From the NCBI RefSeq assembly GCF_022829725.1, contig NZ_JAKSYG010000239.1, positions 1 to 54,186 on the forward strand: DNA of 54,186 nt. The letters run 5' to 3'. Below the pieces are notes generated by a model. That model was not told the origin of the DNA. It did no database searches and saw only the letters and a program-made list of their open reading frames with translations. Shown here one piece after another: positions 24,498 to 33,268 of this stretch. The translations under genes and the position numbers were made by a program. Numbering within the stretch: position 1 is the stretch's first letter; every line of letters starts with the position of its first letter. The stretch is from Methylobacterium sp. E-005. GTDB lineage: Bacteria > Pseudomonadota > Alphaproteobacteria > Rhizobiales > Beijerinckiaceae.

Positions 24498-24551
24498 GTC
24501 CGCTTTCATGCATTGCCGATTGAGAGCGGACAGGCAGAAATCCACCCAATC
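24498..24551 (+). repeat. Dispersed hairpin repeat, copy 1
   Basis: GTCCGCTTTC (24498-24507) and GAGAGCGGAC (24522-24531) pair 9 of 10 across a 14-nt loop, giving a 34-nt hairpin, followed by a conserved tail GGCAGAAATCCACCC. Copies with the same 34-nt arm-to-arm length are at 28011 and 44058, and a looser one at 30708. The element is intergenic and non-coding. Confidence 0.55.
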
Positions 24552-24660
24552 CTGCCATTTCAGACAGCTGCCACGCCTACCGAAAGCTGGACCTGCAGGT
24601 TGCGCAACCGATCGCGGCGGGGCTTTCCAAGAGCCGCACACCCTGCTGGTCCACCATCGG

Positions 24661-25812
24661 CTATGTGACCGTCTCGAACGTTGCTCGAACATCCGCCACC
24701 AGAGCGGCAGCGTTCTCCATGGCCGCGAAATGCCCGCCTCTTGGGGGCTCGCTGTAATGACGCAGGTCCACGAAACGTCGTTCCGCCCAGCGCCGCGACA
24801 GCCGCAGCACCTCGCCGGGGAACACGCTGACGCCTGCCGGCAGCGGCATGGGATCGCTCGGCAGGCCGCCTTGGTCTTGCGCGTTGTCCCAGTAGAACCG
24901 TGCGGAGCTGGCCCCGGCGTTCGGTAGCCAGTAGAGCATGATGTCGTCGAGCATGTGGTCCAACGGGATCACCCGCTCGGGCTCGCCGCCGCTGTCGGTC
25001 ACGTCCTGGAACAGCGCGTAGATCCAGGCCGCCAGCCCCACCGGCGAGTCCGCCAGCGCGAACCCAACCGACTGCGGCCGCGTGTTCTGGAGCGTCATGT
25101 AACCCGACTGCTCCCGGTCGTACCGCGCGATGCCGGACAGCATCGCCTGCTCCTCCGGTGTCGCCTCCGCGATCTCGTCCTCGGTCGGCCGGAACATGAC
25201 CATGTTCAGGTGGATGCCGGCGAGGCCGGGCGCACGCATGTGCGCCAGCACCGTCACCACGGCCGCACCCCAATCGCCGCCCTGGGCGAACCATCGGTCG
25301 CCATAGCCCAGCCTCTGCATCAGCTCGACATAGGCGCCAGCGACGCGGCCGACGTTCCAGCCCGGCTCGGTCGGCTTGTCGGAGAAGCCGAACCCCGGCA
25401 TCGACGGGATCACGAGGTGGAACGCACACCGCGGATTTTCGCCGTGCGATGCAGGATCGGTCATCGGCCCGATCACGTCGCGGAACTCCAGGATCGAGCC
25501 TGGCCAGCCATGCGCCAGCAGGAGCGGTCGGGCATCGGGCTCGGGCGAGCGGACGTGCAGGAAGTGGATGCCGAGGCCGTCGATGACGGTGCGGCTGCTG
25601 CCCCAGCCATTGATGAGGGCTTCGGCCACCCTCCAATCGTAGCCATCCTGCCAGCGGCCGACCAGACGGTGGATGGCGTGCGAGGTCGGACCCTGGCTCC
25701 CGTCGGTGACGGTGCCGGCGTCGGGCCAACGGGTGCGGGCGAGACGGTCGGACAGGTCTGTCAGGTCGGCGTCGGCGACCCGGATCGGGAAGGACGTGAT
25801 GGCGTCGGTCAT
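24661..25812 (-). CDS. Epoxide hydrolase (alpha/beta hydrolase with EHN domain)
   Basis: A 383-residue epoxide hydrolase of the microsomal-type family: N-terminal EHN domain (about 1-110, 'FPIRVADADLTDLSDRLARTRWPD') followed by the hydrolase fold. The oxyanion motif is 'HGWPGS', the nucleophile Asp lies in 'AQGGDWGAAV', and the catalytic His in 'RGGHFAAMEN'. It would open epoxides to diols in the cytoplasm. The ATG at 25812 is the first residue of the EHN domain; the upstream extension is not conserved-looking. It follows the NmrA-like gene by 29 bp in one operon, which faces a LysR-type regulator gene. Detoxification of a reactive epoxide is likely. Confidence 0.9.
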   Translation of the reverse strand: MTDAITSFPIRVADADLTDLSDRLARTRWPDAGTVTDGSQGPTSHAIHRLVGRWQDGYDWRVAEALINGWGSSRTVIDGLGIHFLHVRSPEPDARPLLLAHGWPGSILEFRDVIGPMTDPASHGENPRCAFHLVIPSMPGFGFSDKPTEPGWNVGRVAGAYVELMQRLGYGDRWFAQGGDWGAAVVTVLAHMRAPGLAGIHLNMVMFRPTEDEIAEATPEEQAMLSGIARYDREQSGYMTLQNTRPQSVGFALADSPVGLAAWIYALFQDVTDSGGEPERVIPLDHMLDDIMLYWLPNAGASSARFYWDNAQDQGGLPSDPMPLPAGVSVFPGEVLRLSRRWAERRFVDLRHYSEPPRGGHFAAMENAAALVADVRATFETVT

Positions 25813-25841
25813 GGCGGGGGTATCCCTTCGCGGGTCGACGT

Positions 25842-26738
25842 TCAGCGGATCGTGGGGGCGAGGACGGCTGCGGCACCCGTCCAGACGGCCTTGCCGTAGC
25901 GGGCGTTGTCGAGGCCATGCAGCTTGCCGCGGCCAGTCGACATGTCGCGCAGGTATTGCATCCCCTGCCACGCCGGGAACGGCGCATCGGTCTCCGGGGT
26001 CAGGGCGCGCGTGACGGCTATGATCGCGCTCAGGCGACCGATGCCGCCGGCGCGCAGCAGCCGCCAGCGCCGACCCTCCATGCCGGTCAGCAGCTCGGCT
26101 AGCCCACGCGGGCTGATCTGATCGCCCGAGATACGCAGGTGGCGCGGCGCGTCAGGATCAAGTGCCGCGTCCGCGGTAAAGGCAGCGACATCGTCCTTGG
26201 CGGTGAAGTCGAACACTTGGTCGGTGTCGCCCCAGAAGAGAACGCGGCGAAAGCGGTGCAGCACGATGGGGGCCTGCCCCTCGAGAAGGTCCGCGAAAGG
26301 CCCGTTGAGGATCGAGGTCGCACGGATCGGCGCCGCATCGAGGCGGATTGCGAACCTGCGCCGCAGGTCCATGTTGCGATTGTCGCCCGGCCGGGTCGCC
26401 AAGTAGTCCAGGCAGAAGTCGGACGGGATGAAGCGCGGCACGCCGGCCGCCACCGCTGCGTCCAGCAGCTGCCCCTGCGTGTCGAGGATCACCGGCGCGG
26501 TACCGTTCAGCGCGGACACGACGCACGCGGCGCCGGTGACGGCGCGGATCAGCGCCCCGCCGTCACCAAAGTCGACCGTGACCTGTTCGACCTTGCCGCG
26601 CGCTAGGCTGTCGGTCGGGCGGCGCACCAGTGCCCGTACCGGCACCCCCTTGGCCACTAGTGCCTCGGTGATCCGGATGCCGAGGTCGCCGGAAGCCCCT
26701 GCCACGACCACCACCGGCCAGGTCTGCTTGCCATCCAC
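25842..26738 (-). CDS. NmrA-like NAD(P)-binding oxidoreductase
   Basis: A 298-residue Rossmann protein of the NmrA/atypical SDR group. The dinucleotide motif is 'VAGASGDLGIRI' (GxxGxxG), with 'RALVRRPTD' after the second strand favouring NADPH. 'FIPSDFCLDY' and 'RATSILNGPFADLL' follow the family pattern of isoflavone-reductase-like and NmrA-like proteins, which lack the usual Tyr-x3-Lys. It may reduce an aldehyde or quinone, or act as a redox sensor. It is the promoter-proximal gene of the pair with the epoxide hydrolase and lies 103 bp from the divergent LysR gene. Confidence 0.82.
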   Translation of the reverse strand: MDGKQTWPVVVVAGASGDLGIRITEALVAKGVPVRALVRRPTDSLARGKVEQVTVDFGDGGALIRAVTGAACVVSALNGTAPVILDTQGQLLDAAVAAGVPRFIPSDFCLDYLATRPGDNRNMDLRRRFAIRLDAAPIRATSILNGPFADLLEGQAPIVLHRFRRVLFWGDTDQVFDFTAKDDVAAFTADAALDPDAPRHLRISGDQISPRGLAELLTGMEGRRWRLLRAGGIGRLSAIIAVTRALTPETDAPFPAWQGMQYLRDMSTGRGKLHGLDNARYGKAVWTGAAAVLAPTIR

Positions 26739-26841
26739 CGCTCATTCCTCCTGTCGTCTGCCGATCCGGAAGGTAGGCGTTGCACATTCCAGCGATTAGC
26801 TGGGCAAGATGCGACAGGCTGTTGCAAAAACTGGAACGACG

Positions 26842-27727
26842 ATGCAGCTGTCCGACCTACGCGCGTTCGCGCGGATCACTGACCTGATGAGCGTGTCGGC
26901 CGCAGCGCGCGCGCTCGGCCTCCCGAAGTCGGGAGTCAGCCGCGCGCTGGCACGGTTGGAGCGCGATGTCGGCACGGCGCTGGTGGATCGCTCGACGCGT
27001 CACTTGCGGCTGACCGACGCCGGCACGCTGTTCCGGCCGCACGCGCTTCGCATCCTGGCCGACGTGGACGAGGCGGGCATGGCGCTCGAAGGGCTCGGAG
27101 GCGCCCCGGCCGGAACTCTGCGGGTCAGCCTGCCTTTCACGGTCGCGACCGCGCTGGTCGCTCCCATGCTGCCGGGGTTCATGGCCGCCCACCCCCAGGT
27201 CCGCGTGATCCTGGCGGTTGAGAACCACTTCGTCGACATGCCGTCCGAGGGCGCGGACCTGCTGATCCGGGTGGGATCCCTCGTGGACAGCGACCTGATC
27301 GCCCGCCGGCTGCTGGTCTCAGAGGCGTGGCTTTGCGCCAGCCCCGGCTATCTCGCGGCGCGTGGCACGCCAACTTGCGTCGCCGACCTCACCGACCATA
27401 CGCTGATCGGCTACGGCGACCGGGCCGTGGCGTACCAGGACGATGCGACCGGCGAAGCGGGACGTATCGATCTACCGCCGGCCGTCGCCGTCTCTGATTC
27501 CGCGGCGCTGCTGCCGGTGGCGCTGGGCGGCGCCGGCATCGCGTACCTGCCCGACTTCCTTGCGAGGCCGTACGCCGCGGAGGGCCGGCTCGTTCGGCTA
27601 TGGCCTGCCACGGGGGGGCTTCGAGACCGTGATCCACGCGGTCTATCCGAGCCACCGCAGCTTGTCGGCCAAGGTGCGAGTTTTCATCGATGCGCTGGTC
27701 GCCAGCCTTGATGGACTGCGTCGCTAG
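26842..27727 (+). pseudogene. LysR-family regulator with a frameshift near its 3' end
   Basis: The N-terminal winged helix-turn-helix is complete ('LSDLRAFARITDLMSVSAAARALGLPKSGVSRALARLE' region) and the effector domain is normal up to 'GRLVRLWPATGG'. Then a G7 run at 27612-27618 shifts the frame: the expected ending ('GFETVIHAVYPSHRSLSAKV' to 'SLDGLRR') is in the other frame, stopping at 27727, while the read-through frame ends at 27711 with unrelated residues. Removing one G restores a ~295-residue LysR protein. Either a real slippage mutation or an assembly error. It diverges from the NmrA/epoxide hydrolase pair and would be its natural regulator. Start ATG 26842 with GGAACGACG before it. 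Confidence 0.8.
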
Positions 27728-27805
27728 CGGCCAAGTCGAACCCGTGGTTCGGCACGGCATTTCCTCTTGATCCGGGATCGCCCGCCGGCTTGCCGTCGGT
27801 CGGTG

Positions 27806-27940
27806 CTACCGACGGTGAGCATGGCGGAGCCGGAGCTCGTTTCCGGACGGGTCGATGACGCGATAGGCACCCCCGTCTGTGACGGGGCACGGGAGCGGAG
27901 AGCCCTCGGGTGCTTCGGCGCCACGCTTGGGTGTTCGAGG
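27806..27940 (-). pseudogene. C-terminal remnant of a VOC/glyoxalase-like protein
   Basis: The minus-strand frame ending at TAG 27806-27808 reads 'DGGAYRVIDPSGNELRLR', the typical last strand of vicinal-oxygen-chelate (glyoxalase/bleomycin-resistance) proteins, 'dGx.yr..DPdGn.lrl'. Upstream the frame soon loses similarity and has no start. It is best read as the tail of a deleted gene. Confidence 0.35.
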
Positions 27941-28010
27941 CCAGTCCACGCGCCCCTAGGCCGAACTCCCGAGAGACCCGAAGGGTTTTGCGTAGAGGCA
28001 CGGAGATGTC

Positions 28011-28064
28011 GTCCGATTCTGTGGATTGCGGCCCGAAAGCGGACTGGCAAAAATCCTCAATCCA
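28011..28064 (+). repeat. Dispersed hairpin repeat, copy 2
   Basis: GTCCGATTCT (28011-28020) and GAAAGCGGAC (28035-28044) mark the same 34-nt spacing as copy 1. The tail GGCAAAAATCC then AATCCAGCCGTTCAG matches copy 1 over about 50 bp with a few gaps. The left arm has diverged, so the hairpin is weaker here. Confidence 0.5.
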
Positions 28065-28168
28065 GCCGTTCAGTGCTGCCGGCCAACGAGGCCGGAAGTG
28101 GCCGAACGCTGCCGGTCCGCTTCGGAGCGAGACTGCTCGACAAGCAGGCAAGCCCCTATCCAGCATCG

Positions 28169-29155
28169 TCAGAACACCGCGTGGTCGCCACGCTCGGCGG
28201 CCGCCTCGCCACGGACGACGCGCGCATAGTAGTCGAATAGCGTCTCCGATCCCGTCGACGGAGTGGCTTGTGCATCGTATCGCCCGGTCGCTGGGTCCAG
28301 TACGAGCATGGACTCCGTCGCGTAATAGCGCCCGATCCGCGCGAGTTCGGCCTTGGCGGCCAAGGCCGGCACCCATCGGCCAATCGTCGCCAGAACGGCG
28401 ACGATCACGTCCAGCAGCACGACAGGAATTTGCGTGAAGCGTGGCTCGCGCCCCAGCAAGGCGAAGAGCCGCTCGCCCTGCGCTCGCGGCGTGATTGCCT
28501 CGCCCGGGCCGCCGATCGGTAGAACGCGATTGCGGCGGTTCCCATCGTCGAGGCAGTCTGCGAGATAGCAGCCAAGGTCGCTGTCACTGATCGGCCTGCA
28601 GGCCGTCGCGGTCCCATCTCCGAACACCAAGAATGGCTTGCCGCGTTTCACACGATCGATCTGTCCCGAGAGCGATTTGAAGAAGGCGGTGGGCCGAACG
28701 ATCGTATAGTCGAGCCCCGACGCGATTAGTTCTGCCTCGAAGGCGCGCTTGGCGTGCTGAAAGGCGAGGACCGGCTTCTGGACGCAGATCGCCGATAGAA
28801 GCACGACATGCGTCACGCCGGCCGTCCGGCCCGCGTCCAAGGCCCTGACCTGCGCGCCGTAATCGATCGCCCAGGCATCGTCGGGCAGCCCCGTGCGCGA
28901 GGCGAGGCACGACACCAGGACGTCGAAGCGTTCGCCGCGGACACCGTCGCGTGCCAGCGACACCGTATCAGTCAGATTCACGATCCGCGCAGTAGCGCCT
29001 GCGGGGATCGCAGATTCGGCAGGGCGCCTGACGAGGCAGATGACCTCGTGACCGCGCGACACCAGAGCCTGAACCGTCGCCCGGCCTATTGTGCCGGTCG
29101 CCCCCAGAAAGAGGACACGGCGCGGCCTCACACCGTCCGGTCGCTCTATGGTCAT
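28169..29155 (-). CDS. bciA: Divinyl (proto)chlorophyllide 8-vinyl reductase, BciA type
   Basis: A 328-residue atypical SDR matching BciA, the NADPH-dependent enzyme that reduces the 8-vinyl group of divinyl chlorophyllide in bacteriochlorophyll synthesis. The Rossmann motif is 'LFLGATGTIGRATV'; other family blocks are 'HAKRAFEAEL', 'YTIVRPTAFFKSLSGQI', 'ITPRAQGERLFALLGREP' and 'RIGRYYATESMLVLDPATGRYD'. The ATG at 29155 has AAGGAAG seven bases upstream; the longer frame upstream is not conserved-looking. It implies the host is an aerobic anoxygenic phototroph or had such an ancestor. No other photosynthesis gene is in the window, so it is separate from the main photosynthesis cluster, as is common for bciA. 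Confidence 0.87.
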   Translation of the reverse strand: MTIERPDGVRPRRVLFLGATGTIGRATVQALVSRGHEVICLVRRPAESAIPAGATARIVNLTDTVSLARDGVRGERFDVLVSCLASRTGLPDDAWAIDYGAQVRALDAGRTAGVTHVVLLSAICVQKPVLAFQHAKRAFEAELIASGLDYTIVRPTAFFKSLSGQIDRVKRGKPFLVFGDGTATACRPISDSDLGCYLADCLDDGNRRNRVLPIGGPGEAITPRAQGERLFALLGREPRFTQIPVVLLDVIVAVLATIGRWVPALAAKAELARIGRYYATESMLVLDPATGRYDAQATPSTGSETLFDYYARVVRGEAAAERGDHAVF

Positions 29156-29445
29156 GATCGCTTCCTTACAACGTTCAACCATCCTGACGCGACGGCGACG
29201 CTGCGCTGCCCCGTCGAACGGCAAAGACGAGATTACGACGGGATCCGCGGAATGACCCGCGTCAGTTCCGACATTCAGCTGTGCAAGACCGCCTGCTAGT
29301 GTCGACCCAACCCCGCCATCCGAACAGCCTGACGCCCTTCTTGAAAGCGGCCACCTTGGATGAAGAAGCGGGGTCTGCGTCGTCCAACAGGGCTGCCCTG
29401 GAGCCCGCCGTCGACAAAGAAGCGACACGTCATGGGGAAGCACCA

Positions 29446-30576
29446 ATGCCTCTCAACGGTCTCGACCTCTCGCAGCAGCTCATACGCTTCCGATCGATCA
29501 ATCCTCCGGGCGAGGAGAAGGAGTGTTCCGAGTTCATTGCTCGACTGCTGACCAAGCACGGGTTCGACGTCGCCAGCTACGCGTTCGCCAAAGATCGACC
29601 GACGCTGGTCGCTCGCATCCCTGGGTCGGCAGGTGGCAAGCCACTCTGCTTCACCGGGCACATCGACGTCGTGCCCCTCGGGTCGAACGAGTGGCAATTC
29701 CCGCCGTTTGGAGGGGTCGTGCAGGATGGCCGGCTGTACGGCCGCGGTGCCAGCGACATGAAGGCCGGCGTAGCCGCGTTCATCGCGGCCGTATGCAATT
29801 TGATCGAGGACGGACGCCGCTTCCACCGCGGGGTCACGCTTGTGATCACCGCCGGAGAGGAGACGGGATGTGAAGGCGCATTCCATGTTGGCCGCGAGAA
29901 TGTTCTCGGGCCGGCCGAACTCCTGATCGTGGCCGAGCCGACGTCCAATGCCCCCATATTCGCTCACAAGGGCTCCCTCCGCGTCGTCGTGACCACGCGC
30001 GGGCGGACAGCGCATTCCTCAATGCCGCTCGAGGGCGAAAACGCCATCAGCAAGGCGGCGGAGTGGATCCGGCGGCTTGAGGGCCACGACTTCGGCGCCC
30101 GCCATCCATTGCTCGGTAGCGCCACGACCTGCGTCACCACCATCCGCGGTGGGGAAAATATCAACTCCGTCCCCGACTTCGCCGAGTTCACCATAGATAT
30201 CCGGACCCTGCCGGAGCAGAAGCACGAGGCGTTGGTCGCCGAGCTGAACCACCTATTCGGATCAGAGGCTGAGATCCGGGTCGTCACGAGCTTTCCAGGG
30301 TTCGCCACCGAGCCGGACGATCCGTCGGCCGCTGCGCTCCTGTCTCTGCTGCGAGAGCGGACTGGCGCAGCGGCGCAACCCGCCGGGGCACCCTATTTCA
30401 CCGATGCGTCGGCTCTCGTGCCTGCCTTCGAGGGCGTCGCCGCGGTGGTCATCGGACCCGGCGAGGCGGCGCAGTGCCATAAGACGGACGAGTACTGCCT
30501 CGTCGACCGGATCGAGGAGGCGCAGGCCATCTACAGAGACTTGATGCTCCGCATGTGCTGCGGCCATGCGGAGTGA
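29446..30576 (+). CDS. M20-family metallopeptidase (ArgE/DapE type)
   Basis: A 376-residue zinc amidohydrolase of the ArgE/DapE/CPG2 group, which cleaves N-acyl or peptide bonds of amino acids. Metal-binding motifs: 'FTGHIDVVPLG', the bridging Asp in 'GRGASDMKAG', the catalytic Glu pair in 'AGEETGCEG', 'VAEPTS', and the last His in 'AQCHKTDEY'. The dimerisation domain lies between about residues 175 and 285. ATG 29446 follows GGGGAAG. It most resembles succinyl-diaminopimelate desuccinylases, but a lone copy next to RraA-like, MFS and hydroxyacid dehydrogenase genes points to catabolism of an N-acylated compound rather than lysine synthesis; this is inference. Confidence 0.87.
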   Translation: MPLNGLDLSQQLIRFRSINPPGEEKECSEFIARLLTKHGFDVASYAFAKDRPTLVARIPGSAGGKPLCFTGHIDVVPLGSNEWQFPPFGGVVQDGRLYGRGASDMKAGVAAFIAAVCNLIEDGRRFHRGVTLVITAGEETGCEGAFHVGRENVLGPAELLIVAEPTSNAPIFAHKGSLRVVVTTRGRTAHSSMPLEGENAISKAAEWIRRLEGHDFGARHPLLGSATTCVTTIRGGENINSVPDFAEFTIDIRTLPEQKHEALVAELNHLFGSEAEIRVVTSFPGFATEPDDPSAAALLSLLRERTGAAAQPAGAPYFTDASALVPAFEGVAAVVIGPGEAAQCHKTDEYCLVDRIEEAQAIYRDLMLRMCCGHAE

Positions 30577-30707
30577 GGCGCAGCGACCGAAGCCACTGCC
30601 GCGGACCTGTATTGTGCCTCCAGAGCCGAAGGCGAGCGGGCAAAATCCACCCCTCTGAGAGGTTGGGGCGGGCGATGGGTGGCGACAGGAGCTGGCCGTA
30701 AGCGCCG

Positions 30708-30755
30708 ATCCGCTTAAGAGTGGGTTCGTAGGAAGAGCGGACTAGCGCTCCGACG
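30708..30755 (+). repeat. Dispersed hairpin repeat, divergent copy
   Basis: ATCCGCTTAA (30708-30717) and AGAGCGGAC ending at 30742 give a 35-nt arm-to-arm unit, one base longer than the other copies. The tail is not conserved here, but a tail-like GGCAAAATCCACCC occurs 70 bp earlier (30639-30652). It lies between the M20 peptidase and RraA-like genes. Confidence 0.35.
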
Positions 30756-30822
30756 GCGCGCACGGCGCTTCTATCCGGCGGAGATCGGTGCAGGTTCAAC
30801 TCACGGAGGCGGAAACGGCGCT

Positions 30823-31485
30823 ATGGCGGACGATGACAAGGAACTCGTCGCCCTGTTCGAGGGGCTCGATACGCCGAGTGTCTCGGACGCGATGGACAAG
30901 CTCGGCCTGCCGGGACAATGCTTCGGTATCGTCCCCCTCGACAACTACGCGAAGACGGTGGTCGGGCCAGCCTTCACGGTGAAGTACGTGCCGGCGACGA
31001 CCCCGCCCGGCACGGTCGGCGACTTCATCGACGACGTTGCCGAGGGCGACGTCGTGGTGATCGACAACGACGGACGGACCGACTGTACGGTGTGGGGGGA
31101 CATCATGACCCAATATGCCGGCGCGCGCCGCTTCGCTGGAACGGTCATCGATGGGGTCTGTCGCGATGTGGCCAGGGCGCTCGGCGACGGTTATCCGATG
31201 TTCACGCGTGGCCGCTTCATGCGCACCGGCAAGGACCGGGTGCAGGTGGAGGCGGTGAACGTCACCATCTCCGTCGGTCAAGCGCGCGTAGGCCCACGCG
31301 ACATCGTCGTGGCCGATGCAAACGGTGTGGTCGTGGTGCCGCGGGAACATGCCCGCGCGGTCGCCAAACGCGCTCGCGAGATCGAGGCTGTCGAGCATCA
31401 GATTCGTGGGGAGATCGAGCGGGGCAAGAGCCTCAAAGAAGCGCGGGAAGCCCTCGGCTACCACAACCTGCAGCGCAGGCGCTGA
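30823..31485 (+). CDS. RraA-like protein / HMG-CHA aldolase family
   Basis: A 220-residue member of the RraA/dimethylmenaquinone-methyltransferase-like fold. Characteristic blocks are 'DTPSVSDAMDKLG', 'GPAFTVKYVPA', 'GDVVVIDNDGRTDCTVWGDIMTQYA' and 'GTVIDGVCRDV' (the G-x-I-D-G-x-x-R-D metal/substrate motif), then 'DIVVADANGVVVVPRE'. Despite the RraA name, such proteins beside transport and dehydrogenase genes are usually class II aldolases or decarboxylases acting on 4-hydroxy-4-methyl-2-oxoglutarate-like acids. The start ATG is 30823; the upstream GGAGGCGGAAACGGCGCT has GGAGG at a long distance. It probably works with the MFS carrier and dehydrogenase downstream. Confidence 0.83.
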   Translation: MADDDKELVALFEGLDTPSVSDAMDKLGLPGQCFGIVPLDNYAKTVVGPAFTVKYVPATTPPGTVGDFIDDVAEGDVVVIDNDGRTDCTVWGDIMTQYAGARRFAGTVIDGVCRDVARALGDGYPMFTRGRFMRTGKDRVQVEAVNVTISVGQARVGPRDIVVADANGVVVVPREHARAVAKRAREIEAVEHQIRGEIERGKSLKEAREALGYHNLQRRR

Positions 31486-31959
31486 CCACGATCGCGTCGC
31501 TATTGGCAGCTCCCGCCCTTGCGTGCGGAGGCTCGCCCCTTGGTGTCGGCCTGGACCGTCCCGCCTTCAGCCCACGCCTCAATCCGCACGCTTGGCAAGG
31601 GGCCGCTCGGTTGGACCCCTGTGCCAGCCCCCGGCCAGAAGTCTCAGGCCCCACCGAACAGAACGTGATCAGGAGCATGACATCAGGGCTGCCGAATTGA
31701 AGTGCCCCCAAGCAGGTGCTGTTCGACCGGGGGAGGAATCGTCGGATGACGCACTCGTGAGGCGATGCATTCATGCGGCGCACCGATAGTCGCATCGTTC
31801 AGAAACAATACTTCGTAAGAATGCTCCTCACGTCCGCGGCGATCTTGCGAGCTCGACAACGAAAACCCGTGGCGCGGCCATGGCTAACCGCGGCGCGTTC
31901 CGTTCGCGCAGCAGGTCCCGAGCCTCGTACAGCTAAGAAGACGTTTGAGAGAGGAACGC
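31486..31959. other. Intergenic stretch without a credible gene
   Basis: 474 bases between the RraA-like gene and the MFS gene. Only unsupported ORFs are present. A locally less G+C-rich part around 31790-31830 may carry the promoter of the MFS/dehydrogenase pair. Nothing else recognisable. Confidence 0.35.
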
Positions 31960-33267
31960 ATGAGCGACGACATCGAGGCGCGCACCATGCGTCGCGTCTA
32001 CTGGCGGCTGATCCCGTTCCTGTTCCTCCTCCTGGTCGTCAACTATCTCGACCGGGTCAATATCGGTTTTGCCGCCCTGCGCATGAACGCCGATCTCGGT
32101 CTCAGCGCTACCGCATTCGGTTTCGGGGCCAGCATCTTCTTCGTCGGCTATGCCCTGTTCGAGGTCCCCTCGAACCTGATCCTGCATCGGGTCGGAGCGC
32201 GCGTCTGGATCGCCCGCATCCTCGTCAGCTGGGGGCTGGTCTCGGGCTGCATGGCCTTCGTCCAAGGCGAGACGAGCTTCTACATCCTCCGCTTCCTCCT
32301 CGGCGTCGCGGAGGGCGGCTTTCTGCCCGGCATCGTTTACTATCTCACCCAGTGGTTCCCGATCGAACACCGCTCCAAGGCGAACTCGGGCGTGGTCGCG
32401 GCGACCGCCGTGGCGTCCGTGGTCGGCTCACCCCTTTCGGGGGCGATCCTGACCTACATGCCTGAAGCTCTCGGCTTGCGCAGTTGGCAGTGGATGTTCC
32501 TCGTCGAGGCCATCCCAGCAGTTCTACTGGGTATCGCCGTCCTATTCTGGCTGACAGAACGCCCAGAGACTGCAGGTTGGCTGCCCGCCGACGAGAAGGC
32601 TTGGCTGGCACGACGTCTGCGTGAAGAAGAGAGCCTCACGGCAACACAGGGTGATCTCCCATTCTGGCGAGTCGCCAGGCTTGGGCGCGTATGGGCCCTG
32701 GCCGCGCTCTTCACCTGCTTCCTCACCGCGTTCTACGGCGTGCTGCTGTGGCTGCCGCAGATCGTCAAGGCGTTCGGTGGCCTCACGGACGTCGCGGTCG
32801 GCCTGCTCTCGGCTCTGCCGTTCCTGTGCGGCGCGACCGCGATGCTGCTCTGGGGGCGCCACTCCGACCGCAAGCGGGAGCGCAAATGGCACTTGGCGGC
32901 CGCGCTGAGTCTGGGCGGGCTCGGGCTTCTGGGCAGCGCTTACGCGCCGGACAAGCTGGCGAGCTTCGCATGTCTGTGCGTGGCAGCCGCCGGCATCTGG
33001 GGCGGCCTGGGGATCTTCTGGAGCCTCACCGGTGATTTCCTCTCCGGGGGAGCCCGCGCGGCCGGTATCGCGCTCATCAACACGCTGGCCCAGCTCGGCG
33101 GCCTCATCGGTCCCTGGATGACCGGTGTGGTCCGCGATTGGGCCGGCAGCTTCACGGCCGCGCTGGCCGCGCTCGCCTGCTTTGCGTTCCTGGCGGCCCT
33201 GATCGCCGCGCTCCTCAATGACCGGCTCGCCACCGCCGAGCCGACCTCCAAGACCGTGGTCGCCTGA
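31960..33267 (+). CDS. MFS carrier of the anion:cation symporter (ACS) family
   Basis: A 435-residue, 12-helix transporter. It shows the ACS pattern: 'YWRLIPFLFLLLVVNYLDRVNIGFAAL' at helix 1, 'FFVGYALFEVPSNLILHRVGAR' at helices 2-3, 'GVAEGGFLPGIVYYLTQWFP' at helix 4-5, and a central charged loop 'ADEKAWLARRLREEE'. Relatives import phthalate, tartrate, glucarate and similar organic acids with protons or sodium. ATG 31960 follows GAGAGGAACGC. The hydroxyacid dehydrogenase gene begins one base after its stop, so they are cotranscribed, which suggests uptake of a carboxylic acid that is then oxidised or reduced. Confidence 0.9.
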   Translation: MSDDIEARTMRRVYWRLIPFLFLLLVVNYLDRVNIGFAALRMNADLGLSATAFGFGASIFFVGYALFEVPSNLILHRVGARVWIARILVSWGLVSGCMAFVQGETSFYILRFLLGVAEGGFLPGIVYYLTQWFPIEHRSKANSGVVAATAVASVVGSPLSGAILTYMPEALGLRSWQWMFLVEAIPAVLLGIAVLFWLTERPETAGWLPADEKAWLARRLREEESLTATQGDLPFWRVARLGRVWALAALFTCFLTAFYGVLLWLPQIVKAFGGLTDVAVGLLSALPFLCGATAMLLWGRHSDRKRERKWHLAAALSLGGLGLLGSAYAPDKLASFACLCVAAAGIWGGLGIFWSLTGDFLSGGARAAGIALINTLAQLGGLIGPWMTGVVRDWAGSFTAALAALACFAFLAALIAALLNDRLATAEPTSKTVVA

Positions 33268-33268
33268 C

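Larger units (their letters stand above)
27728..28168. other. Intergenic stretch with gene debris and a repeat copy
   Basis: 440 bases between the broken LysR gene and bciA. It contains a short glyoxalase-like remnant on the minus strand and a copy of the dispersed hairpin repeat, both listed separately. No intact gene is visible. Confidence 0.45.
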
